Assembly (NCBI GenBank): GCA_000973525.1
Contig: CP004391.1
Location: 1,071,001 to 1,135,000 of the forward strand
DNA length: 64,000 nucleotides
Reading direction: 5' to 3'
Source: Pasteurella multocida subsp. multocida OH4807
GTDB taxonomy: Bacteria > Pseudomonadota > Gammaproteobacteria > Enterobacterales > Pasteurellaceae
In this document: positions 56,085 to 64,000 of the stretch, one piece after another
Layout: every line of letters starts with the position of its first letter
Numbering within the stretch: the first letter of the stretch is position 1
Program-made: the position numbers and the translations under genes
Notes under the pieces: generated by a model
Database searches by the model: none
What the model was told of the DNA's origin: nothing
Seen by the model: the letters and a program-made list of their open reading frames with translations, nothing else

Positions 56085-56786
56085 TTAATCATGGATTAAT
56101 TCAATTTTTGCGTGAACTTCTGCTCGAATCTTAGTTCGCCCTGCCTCTAGCTGAATCTCATCTTGATAAGATGAAACAGAATTTGCCTGCATCATTTTTG
56201 TCGCATAAGCACGTGGTTGAATCATATCATGAGGGGTAGATAAATTGAGTTCAAGCACCTTATACCCTTTACTCTTTAAGCTAGTTTGGATCACCTTTGC
56301 TTTTTGTTCAAATTTTTGTAATACGGCTTGAGTCATTTCTTGTTCTAACGCAGTCAATTTCTCCATCGACAAGGTAGCATAAAGTTTTTCAATCATAAGA
56401 TGATGATTTAACTCACCAATCAATTTAGACAATGCAACAGAATCTTTACTTTGTAAAACTAATTCAGCACGACTCACCCAGCCGTTTTGCTTACCCTCTT
56501 TTCCATAACGTACATAAGTATTTCGTTCTTGTGATTGAATCGCCACACTATCTTGTTTTTTAACCAAAGCAACCGCCGCATTCATGCGTTCTGTCACTTT
56601 CTGATCCAATACATGAATATCCTTGCCCTCTTCTTGTGTAAACATGACGACTTGCATGAGATCTTGAGCCACCTCTTTTTCGACCTCCGCATTAAACGTG
56701 ATAATGTTCATCGGCGGTGCTTCAGCATAAGTTTCCATCGCAAAAGGCAATGCCAGCAAAGCTGGCATAAGATGTTTTAATTTCAT
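56085..56786 (-). CDS. SIMPL-domain (DUF541) periplasmic protein
   Basis: The 233-residue protein has a signal peptide (MKLKHLMPALLALPFAMETY with cleavage after YAEA). It continues as a SIMPL/DUF541 domain (residues about 28-230), the family of YggE, linked to oxidative stress defence. YVRYGKEGKQNGWVSRAELV matches the family core. Its biochemical function is unknown. It is a single leftward gene between slyD and rraB. Confidence 0.82.
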   Translation of the reverse strand: MKLKHLMPALLALPFAMETYAEAPPMNIITFNAEVEKEVAQDLMQVVMFTQEEGKDIHVLDQKVTERMNAAVALVKKQDSVAIQSQERNTYVRYGKEGKQNGWVSRAELVLQSKDSVALSKLIGELNHHLMIEKLYATLSMEKLTALEQEMTQAVLQKFEQKAKVIQTSLKSKGYKVLELNLSTPHDMIQPRAYATKMMQANSVSSYQDEIQLEAGRTKIRAEVHAKIELIHD

Positions 56787-56856
56787 AACCTATCCTTATT
56801 AAGAATCAAAAAATAATCACTTATTAGGCAATACCCACTTTAAATAGTTCAAAAGA

Positions 56857-56892
56857 AAACCGCACTCTTAGCAAAGCCAAAAGTGCGGTCTT
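56857..56892 (-). terminator. Uptake-signal hairpin after rraB
   Basis: ACCGCACT (56859-56866) and AGTGCGGT (56882-56889) form an 8-bp stem; on the minus strand it is followed by TTTTCTTTT. It terminates rraB transcription. Confidence 0.7.
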
Positions 56893-56911
56893 ATTTCATA
56901 CTATTTTAAAA

Positions 56912-57322
56912 TTAATGACGCTCATCTTCATCATCAAAAAACTCACCGTCATCACCATATTCGTCATCATTCTCATTTGGGTCTTCAAAATAGGTTCCCC
57001 ACCCATCATAGATGCCCCCCAATTTCTCAACTAAAGGAATAAGCTCTTTTTGTTGAGCATCAATAATTTCAGGTTTTAATGCAACTTCACTGATAATATC
57101 AAAACAGAAAATCAGTTTTCCATTATCATCCTCAAACTCTTCTGCTTCAGAAACTTCATAGCCAGCTTTAAATGCTTCTACTGCAATTTTTTCCAACTTA
57201 TCAAAATCGTGATGTGCGATATGATGTTCAATAATATACAGCGCATCAGGATCACTGCCGTCATTCAATAAATCAGTGATAATTTCACGTGTTTCTGTTT
57301 GTAATGCTTGTAAATCAGTCAT
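56912..57322 (-). CDS. rraB: Regulator of RNase E activity B
   Basis: RraB binds RNase E and changes the set of transcripts it degrades. The 136-residue acidic protein has the family core NDGSDPDALYIIEHHIAHHD, VEAFKAGYEVSEAEEFE and YDGWGTYFEDPNE, with an Asp/Glu-rich tail. The ATG at 57322 has AAGGGG eight bases upstream; the in-frame ATG at 57328 is too close to it. Confidence 0.94.
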   Translation of the reverse strand: MTDLQALQTETREIITDLLNDGSDPDALYIIEHHIAHHDFDKLEKIAVEAFKAGYEVSEAEEFEDDNGKLIFCFDIISEVALKPEIIDAQQKELIPLVEKLGGIYDGWGTYFEDPNENDDEYGDDGEFFDDEDERH

Positions 57323-57408
57323 AATCATTGCCCCTTAGAGATAAACGAGCACTATTGTAAAGTGTCTAGGTAAGTTAAACAAGGTACGCCCTATTTAGTG
57401 CTACAAAT

Positions 57409-57438
57409 AAAAAATCTTCCACAATGGGAAGATTTTTT
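57409..57438 (-). terminator. Terminator of mscL
   Basis: AAAATCTTCC (57411-57420) and GGAAGATTTT (57427-57436) form a 10-bp stem; on the minus strand a T-run follows (TTTTTTATTTG). Confidence 0.85.
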
Positions 57439-57452
57439 GAGGATGCGCGCGA

Positions 57453-57857
57453 TTATTTTTTTAATAAATCACGAATCTCAGTTAATAACACTTCTTCATT
57501 TGAAGGTTTCGCAGGTTCAGCTGGTACATCTTCTGCTGGGGCTTCACGTTTTAATTTATTTAACGCTTTAATCATTAAGAAAATCGCAAAAGCAATGATT
57601 GTGAAATCAAATACTGTTTGAATAAACGCACCGTAATTTAATGTGACAGCAGGCACATCGCCTACGGCTTCTTTTAAGACAATACTTAAATCTTTAAAAT
57701 CCACGCCACCAGTGAGAATACCTAATACTGGCATAACAACATCACCCACTAACGAACTCACAATCTTACCGAATGCACCACCGATAATCACACCGACAGC
57801 CATATCTACAACATTGCCGCGCATTGCAAATTCACGAAATTCTTTAATAAAACTCAT
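57453..57857 (-). CDS. mscL: Large-conductance mechanosensitive channel
   Basis: MscL is a pentameric inner-membrane channel that opens on hypo-osmotic shock. The 134-residue protein starts [20 protein letters not shown]. It has the glycine-rich TM1 ([20 protein letters not shown]), a periplasmic loop, TM2 ([20 protein letters not shown]) and the C-terminal helix. It is the last gene of the def-fmt-rsmB-trkA-mscL string. Confidence 0.97.
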   Translation of the reverse strand: MSFIKEFREFAMRGNVVDMAVGVIIGGAFGKIVSSLVGDVVMPVLGILTGGVDFKDLSIVLKEAVGDVPAVTLNYGAFIQTVFDFTIIAFAIFLMIKALNKLKREAPAEDVPAEPAKPSNEEVLLTEIRDLLKK

Positions 57858-57940
57858 AAATGCTCCTAAGATAAAATTTAATCTAAATCGGTAGGCATTA
57901 TAGAAGCTTTTACCTTCTTGTACAGCGTATTTACGCTACT

Positions 57941-59317
57941 TTAAATAAAGAATACACTTGGCTGAAATAGTTTTTCGATATCCGACACAACCTTCTTATC
58001 GCTTAAATACACAATCACATGATCTTCATCTTCAATCACTAAATTTTTCTTAGCCATAATCACTTCTTCACCACGTAAGATTGCTCCCACAATCGCACCT
58101 TGCGGTAATTTTAATTCTGAAATTTTACGACCAATCACTAGAGAGGAGCTTTCTTCACCATGAACAATAATCTCAAGCGCCTCTGCCACTCCGTGCCGCA
58201 ATGACGCAACATTGACAGTGTCTCCTTTACGTACATGACTTAATAGTGCAGAAATTGTTGCTTGCTGTGGTGAAACCGCAATATCGATGGTACCACCTTG
58301 GATAAGATTGATATATGCCATACGCTGAATCAATACCATGGCTTTCTTCGCACCTAAACGCTTCGCCAGTAAAGCCGACATGATGTTCGCTTCATCATCA
58401 CTCGTTAAAGATAAAAACACATCAATATTTTCAATCTGTTCTTCAAATAAAAAAGACTGATCCGATGCATCACCACAAAAAATCAGCGTATTTGAAAGTT
58501 TTTCTGCCAATGCAGTAGCACGCTCTGCATTACGTTCAATTAATTTGACCGAACATTTTCCTTCTAGCGATTTTGCTACACCAATCCCAATATTACCGCC
58601 GCCGGCAATCATAATACGCTTATAAGGTTTCTCTAAACGCTGCAACTCGCTCATAACAGCTTTAATATGAATCGTTTCACAAATAAATGTGACTTCATCA
58701 CCTGCTTCAATAATCGTTGAGCCCTGTGGACGAATCACTTTATCTTGACGTAAGATCGAGACAATACGGCAATCAATATGTGGCATATGATCTTTCAATG
58801 CGGAAATTGCATAGCCAACTAATGGTCCACCGTAATAGGCTTTTACTACCACAAGACTAATACGCCCCTCAGCAAAATGAGCAACTTGCAAAGCTCCTGG
58901 ATAATCAATTAAACGCGTAATTTCATCTGTAACGAGCTTTTCTGGTGAAATAATATGATCAATTGGCAACACACTCGGTTGAAATAATTTATCTTTTTCG
59001 CGTAAATATTCTGCATTGCGAATACGGGCAATTTTGGTTGGGGTATTGAATAGCGTATAACTAATTTGGCAAGCGACCATATTAATTTCGTCTGAACTGG
59101 TGACTGCGACCAATAAATCAGCATCTTGTGCTCCCGCTTCACGTAACACCTTCGGTGAAGATGCTGATCCATTTACAACACGTAAATCATGCTTACTTTG
59201 TAAATTTTCTAGCCGCAGTGACTGGTTATCGACTAACGTAATATCATTATCTTCACTGACTAAATTTTCTGCTAGGGTAGTCCCTACTTGCCCTGCCCCA
59301 AGAATGATAATTTTCAT
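57941..59317 (-). CDS. trkA: Trk potassium uptake regulatory protein TrkA
   Basis: TrkA is a peripheral NAD-binding subunit that gates TrkH/TrkG potassium channels. The 458-residue protein has two RCK_N Rossmann domains ([20 protein letters not shown] near the start, [20 protein letters not shown] in the middle), each followed by an RCK_C domain. Position after rsmB is as in E. coli. Confidence 0.97.
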   Translation of the reverse strand: MKIIILGAGQVGTTLAENLVSEDNDITLVDNQSLRLENLQSKHDLRVVNGSASSPKVLREAGAQDADLLVAVTSSDEINMVACQISYTLFNTPTKIARIRNAEYLREKDKLFQPSVLPIDHIISPEKLVTDEITRLIDYPGALQVAHFAEGRISLVVVKAYYGGPLVGYAISALKDHMPHIDCRIVSILRQDKVIRPQGSTIIEAGDEVTFICETIHIKAVMSELQRLEKPYKRIMIAGGGNIGIGVAKSLEGKCSVKLIERNAERATALAEKLSNTLIFCGDASDQSFLFEEQIENIDVFLSLTSDDEANIMSALLAKRLGAKKAMVLIQRMAYINLIQGGTIDIAVSPQQATISALLSHVRKGDTVNVASLRHGVAEALEIIVHGEESSSLVIGRKISELKLPQGAIVGAILRGEEVIMAKKNLVIEDEDHVIVYLSDKKVVSDIEKLFQPSVFFI

Positions 59318-59433
59318 TATTCTGTTCTCTCAATCATTAACACCAACCGTTGTATACTCGATGTCACCTTCTCGTTGCGGTAATATCCCTACGGCACTCT
59401 GCCAAATAAAAATTCATCTCGTGATTTATCGGT

Positions 59434-60771
59434 CTAACTTGGTATTTTCCTTAACTTCGCATAATAGAAACCGTCACCACCATTTTCAGTGGGAATAAAT
59501 TGAAAACCAAGGTTCTGTTCTGCAGCAGAAAAAGGCAAGTCTTCTAGCTTAGCATCGCTATGCTTGCTTAGAAATCGCTCAATTTGAAATTTATTTTCTT
59601 CTGGTAAGATAGAACACGTTGCATATAATAGAACGCCATTAGGTTTCAATATTGCCCAAAGTGCCTGCAAAATTTGTGCTTGTAACTGAACAAGTTGTTC
59701 AATATCTGTTTCCTGGCGCAGCCATTTAATATCTGGATGACGGCGAATCACGCCTGTTGCAGAACAAGGCGCATCTAGTAAAATTCGGTCAAATTGAACC
59801 GCACTTTCACACACTTGATCAAGCCACTGTGATGGTTGACTCGCATCTCCACAAATCACTATTGCTGTTTGTTGCATACGCGCTAAATTCTCATGAACAC
59901 GCTTTAAACGGCTAGCCTCAATATCTAAAGCCACAACACGTGCATGAGGCGCTTGTTCTAAAATATGTGTTGTTTTTCCGCCAGGTGCAGCACAGGCATC
60001 TAAAATCAATTCATTATTTTGCGGAGCTAATAACAAGGCTGACCATTGTGCATGTAAATCTTGCACAGTTACTGCACCCTGCTCAAAATGAGGGAGATGA
60101 GAAACGGCGGTTGGTTGTGCTAAGCGTAAAGCAAATGGATTATCAGCAGTAAAACATGTCATCCCCTGCTTAACGAGTAATGTTGCATAACTTTCCACAT
60201 CCGTTTGTTGCTGGTTCACACGAATCCACATCGGTGGCTTTTGATTATTCGCCTCAATAATATCACGCCAATTCGGATATACTTTTTTTAAGCGGTTGAC
60301 TAACCATTCTGGATGTAACGTTTGCCAGTTTTTATCAACTTTCGCTAAGATCGGCGCTTGCTCACGTAAGAAACGACGTAATACCGCATTGACTAAACCA
60401 CGCAAACTTTCAACATTAAGTGCACGCGTCGCATTGACCACTTCATCAACTGCAGCATGAGCAGGAATACGTGTATATAATAATTGATACAAACCAACTA
60501 ACAATAAGCAATGCACAATGCGTGTTTTTCCTTTTAACTGTTTATCCACAAGCAACGTAATAATCTGCTCTAAACGAGGGAGTACACGACAAACACCAAA
60601 ACATATTTCTTGTAACAATGGCAAATCTTGCGGCTTCACTTGATTCTGCACTTCTGGAATAAGCACAGATAATGACTTCCCTTGATCTAAAACCTGTAAA
60701 ATCACCTGTGCAGCAATCGCTCTTGTTGAAAGAGCGGTATGTTTTTTAAAAATTTTTTCACGCTTCTGCAT
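59434..60771 (-). CDS. rsmB: 16S rRNA (cytosine-967 C5)-methyltransferase
   Basis: RsmB methylates C967 of 16S rRNA. The 445-residue protein has an N-terminal NusB-like RNA-binding domain ([20 protein letters not shown]). The methyltransferase domain has [15 protein letters not shown] for S-adenosylmethionine and two catalytic cysteines in [17 protein letters not shown] and [12 protein letters not shown]. The start shares one base with the fmt stop (TAATG). Confidence 0.96.
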   Translation of the reverse strand: MQKREKIFKKHTALSTRAIAAQVILQVLDQGKSLSVLIPEVQNQVKPQDLPLLQEICFGVCRVLPRLEQIITLLVDKQLKGKTRIVHCLLLVGLYQLLYTRIPAHAAVDEVVNATRALNVESLRGLVNAVLRRFLREQAPILAKVDKNWQTLHPEWLVNRLKKVYPNWRDIIEANNQKPPMWIRVNQQQTDVESYATLLVKQGMTCFTADNPFALRLAQPTAVSHLPHFEQGAVTVQDLHAQWSALLLAPQNNELILDACAAPGGKTTHILEQAPHARVVALDIEASRLKRVHENLARMQQTAIVICGDASQPSQWLDQVCESAVQFDRILLDAPCSATGVIRRHPDIKWLRQETDIEQLVQLQAQILQALWAILKPNGVLLYATCSILPEENKFQIERFLSKHSDAKLEDLPFSAAEQNLGFQFIPTENGGDGFYYAKLRKIPS

Positions 60772-61724
60772 TAGAGTACCTTACCGACAGTAAACCAATC
60801 CGCCCTTCCATTTAATAACTCTTGCGCAGACATTGGTTTCTTACCCGCGGGTTGTAACTGTAATAAATTTAATACACCTTCCGCTGTTGCAATTTGAATC
60901 CCTTGTTTATCCGCAGTTAGAATTGTACCAATAGGCTTATCGACATGTGGTAATACCGTTGCCTGATAAACTTTCAAAATGTGTTCATTACCTTGTAGAT
61001 CCGTCGTTGAAAAATAACTAATCGGCCAAGGGTTGAATGCACGAATACAACGTTCTAACTGTGCTGCTGACAAGCTCCAATCTAATTTAGCCTCTTCTTT
61101 AGATAATTTTTCAGCATAACTAGACTGAGAATGATCCTGCTTCACTGCCATAAATTTACCCGACTCTAAATGATCTAAAACATCAAGTAATGCTTCAGGC
61201 GCAATGTCAGCCAATTTCTGATATAAGCTTGCTGAGGTTTCTTCTGGTGTAATATCACAATAGACTTTATGTAACATATCGCCTGTATCCAATCCCTCAT
61301 CCATCTGCATAATGGTTACACCTGTTTTCATATCACCCGCCCAAATTGCACGTTGAATAGGGGCTGCTCCACGCCAATGAGGTAATAACGAACCATGTAC
61401 ATTGAGACAACCCAAACGTGGCATATTCAATACGGTTTTAGGCAAAATCAAACCATAAGCAACCACAACCATCACATCTGCATTTAATGCAGCTAACTCA
61501 GCTTGAGCCTCAGGCGTACGTAATGATTTAGGTTGATAAATCGGTAACTGGTATTGTTGTGCCAATTGTTTTACTGCACTCGCTTGTAGTTTTTTACCAC
61601 GCCCTGCAGGTTTATCAGGCTGAGTGTAAACAGCAATAACATGATGAGAAGAATGAAGAAGGGCTTCTAAATGTTTAGCGGCAAAATCAGGCGTACCCGC
61701 AAAAATAATATTTAATGGTTTCAT
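60771..61724 (-). CDS. fmt: Methionyl-tRNA formyltransferase
   Basis: Fmt formylates initiator Met-tRNA. The 317-residue protein has [19 protein letters not shown], the catalytic core [20 protein letters not shown] with Asn/His, [13 protein letters not shown], and the C-terminal OB-like tRNA-binding domain. It is 68 bases downstream of def and coupled to rsmB. Confidence 0.97.
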   Translation of the reverse strand: MKPLNIIFAGTPDFAAKHLEALLHSSHHVIAVYTQPDKPAGRGKKLQASAVKQLAQQYQLPIYQPKSLRTPEAQAELAALNADVMVVVAYGLILPKTVLNMPRLGCLNVHGSLLPHWRGAAPIQRAIWAGDMKTGVTIMQMDEGLDTGDMLHKVYCDITPEETSASLYQKLADIAPEALLDVLDHLESGKFMAVKQDHSQSSYAEKLSKEEAKLDWSLSAAQLERCIRAFNPWPISYFSTTDLQGNEHILKVYQATVLPHVDKPIGTILTADKQGIQIATAEGVLNLLQLQPAGKKPMSAQELLNGRADWFTVGKVL

Positions 61725-61792
61725 AATAAAATTAGATAATGTTCTACGTTATGAATCAAAACACCCACGCAAACGCGTGGGTACTCAATGAA

Positions 61793-62305
61793 TTACTGCT
61801 GTTTAGCTAACTGTTTTTGCCATTTAATCAGCTTTTCTTTCATACGCTGGCGTTTCAAAGGTGATAAATAATCAGCAAATACAATACCATTTAAATGATC
61901 GATCTCATGCTGAATACAAATAGCTAATAAACCATCTGCTTCTAAAATATATTCTTCACCATGTCGATTCAATGCTTTCACTTTCACTTTTTCTTTACGA
62001 GGTACAAAGCCTCTCATACCAGGTAAAGACAAACACCCCTCTTCAATCCCCGCTTCACCACAACTTTCAATAATCTCAGGATTAATCAATACATATTGAT
62101 GTTCTTTTGTCCCTTCTACATCAATAGTGATAATACGTTGATGAATATCTACTTGTGTTGCAGCTAAGCCGATTCCTTCTTCGTGGTACATTGTTTCAAA
62201 CATATTATCAACAATCTCACGAATTTGATCATCCACAACGTCAACAGGTTTTGCTACTGTTTTTAAACGCTCATCTGGATAAACAAGTACATTTAATAAA
62301 GCCAT
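61793..62305 (-). CDS. def: Peptide deformylase
   Basis: Def removes the N-formyl group from new proteins. The 170-residue metalloenzyme shows all three motifs: [18 protein letters not shown] (metal Cys) and QHEIDHLNG (two metal His and the catalytic Glu). First gene of the def-fmt-rsmB-trkA-mscL set. Confidence 0.98.
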   Translation of the reverse strand: MALLNVLVYPDERLKTVAKPVDVVDDQIREIVDNMFETMYHEEGIGLAATQVDIHQRIITIDVEGTKEHQYVLINPEIIESCGEAGIEEGCLSLPGMRGFVPRKEKVKVKALNRHGEEYILEADGLLAICIQHEIDHLNGIVFADYLSPLKRQRMKEKLIKWQKQLAKQQ

Positions 62306-62737
62306 AAGTTCTCTTTTCTAATTTATTTAACAAGTCATTCTTTTATTCTAACGTTTTTTCATTTTTTTACCAAATTCTTAGGAACATTAAGACAAGAATA
62401 CTACATACTTATAAAATAAATGAAGCGGTAATAATACCTGACATTCCTTGTTTTCACGAATAGAAAACCTGTTATTTCAATTCACGTAATGCACTTTTAT
62501 CGTGTTCACTACACAATTCAGCATAAATAATCTGATTAATCTTTTATCTCCTGTAACTTACAACGCTACTCTCAAAATGCAATATAGAGAACATAAAACT
62601 CCCATACCTTTTCTCATAAAACATAGAGCAGATGTGAAAAGTGATACCGAGGTCTATCTGAGCCAGATTGGAGATAAGACAAGATAAGATACATGAAGTT
62701 CAACACGAAGGAACTCAAATAAAATGATGTTAACCAG

Positions 62738-62794
<57 letters not shown>

Positions 62795-62925
62795 TACCTT
62801 ATGTTAGATTGGATTACTTAAGATAAAACTAATTAAGATACATGAGGGGACACGCTAACATACATCCAGCACCTACAAGTAAAAAAGAGAATAAAGTAAA
62901 GTAAAATAAAACAGAATTGAACTGA

Positions 62926-62995
62926 ATAAAAGATAAAAGATAAAAGATAAAAAATAAAAAATAAAAAATAAAAAATAAAAAATAAAAAATAAAAA
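62926..62995. repeat. Ten-unit heptanucleotide tandem repeat
   Basis: Three copies of ATAAAAG (62926-62946) are followed by seven copies of ATAAAAA (62947-62995), all in perfect 7-base register. It abuts the rRNA operon terminator and extends its T-rich tail on the minus strand. Copy number is likely to vary between strains by slippage. Confidence 0.92.
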
Positions 62996-63021
62996 AACCT
63001 CGACTTCATCCAGTCGAGGTC
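62988..63021 (-). terminator. rRNA operon terminator
   Basis: CCTCGACT (62998-63005) and AGTCGAGG (63012-63019) form an 8-bp stem; on the minus strand a long T-run follows. It lies 15 bases after the 5S gene. Confidence 0.93.
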
Positions 63022-63033
63022 CTTAAATTTAAA

Positions 63034-63150
63034 ACCTGGCGGTGCCCTACTCTCACATGGGGAAACCCCACACTACCATCGGCGTAAACAGCGTTTCACT
63101 TCTAAGTTCGGCATGGATTTAGGTGGGTCCACTGCACTCTCGCCGCCAAG
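63034..63150 (-). rRNA. rrf: 5S ribosomal RNA
   Basis: The minus strand reads CTTGGCGGCGAGAGTGCAGT and then GACCCACCTAAATCCATGCC, GAACTTAGAAGTGAAACGC, GATGGTAGTGTGGGGTTTCC and ends in CCGCCAGG. The ends pair to form helix I. Ends are estimated from that helix. Confidence 0.96.
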
Positions 63151-63280
63151 ATATTCCGTTGATGTCCTGTCCTATTTTTCGTTCTTTAATTCGAAACAAG
63201 CTGCCTGATTATACCTTCGTTTTCTTCGTCTTCGTATCGCTTCGTTTATCTATAACACCCAAAAATACTTGAGCGTTGTA

Positions 63281-64000
<720 letters not shown>

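Noticed and set aside
62502-62687. 61-codon open frame downstream of def
   Set aside because: No ribosome-binding site, no recognisable family and low-complexity surroundings; most likely chance.
63151-63280. tRNA gene in the 23S-5S spacer
   Set aside because: No cloverleaf or TTCGA arm is visible in the 130-base spacer.

Overview
The window looks like a chromosomal segment of a Pasteurellaceae bacterium, most likely Pasteurella multocida. The evidence is the many copies of the 9-base uptake signal AAGTGCGGT (singly and as inverted pairs acting as terminators), an AT-rich composition, gammaproteobacterial gene order (S10-spc-alpha ribosomal operons; def-fmt-rsmB-trkA-mscL), and an Hsf-type trimeric autotransporter locus. 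The species is an inference; the family is well supported.

Layout. 1-2000: the start of a four-carbon acid-sugar (L-threonate type) catabolic operon, leftward, with a divergent DeoR-type regulator and a palindromic operator between them. 2000-5900: pepD, gpt, proS. 6030-18290: a sugar island. A leftward operon encodes a Mak-like ROK kinase, a D-lyxose isomerase, a class II aldolase, a PfkB kinase and a xylulokinase. A leftward ribose-type ABC importer is bracketed by a rightward OmpR-family response regulator (11115) and a rightward hybrid histidine kinase (15701), which looks like a split two-component system. 18340-24000: polyamine genes speB, speA, a PuuB-like oxidase and a lone potD. 24070-27360: ribB under an FMN riboswitch with its own terminator, ubiK, nadR and a phosphoesterase overlapping nadR.

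27700-41700: complete leftward alpha, spc and S10 operons (30 genes including the short rpmJ) with recognisable control elements: S10 promoter and leader, spc promoter preceded by the S10 operon terminator, a probable S8 site at rplE, and the S4 pseudoknot before rpsM. 41900-50720: a classical autotransporter with an unrecognised passenger, clcA-dusA, asnA/asnC, udp and rimO.

50722-54480 is the most unusual region. A trimeric autotransporter (hsf-like) gene starts at 50905 with a typical extended signal peptide but is cut after about 20 codons. It is followed by the left end of a Mu-like prophage: a leftward LexA-type repressor, a Ner-like regulator and the DNA-binding N-terminus of the MuA-type transposase. 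The transposase reading frame then runs in frame into the C-terminal stalk and YadA-type anchor of a trimeric autotransporter. The simplest reading is prophage insertion into the adhesin gene followed by a deletion that removed most of the prophage and the adhesin head. The control region carries six exact copies of AAAAGGAACA, probably operators.

54590-62310: a low-molecular-weight phosphatase, a YdcH protein, slyD, a SIMPL-domain protein, rraB, and mscL-trkA-rsmB-fmt-def. 62310-64000: a non-coding stretch with a GA-rich repeat and a ten-unit heptamer repeat, then the terminator, 5S rRNA and the 3' part of 23S rRNA of a leftward rRNA operon that runs off the window.
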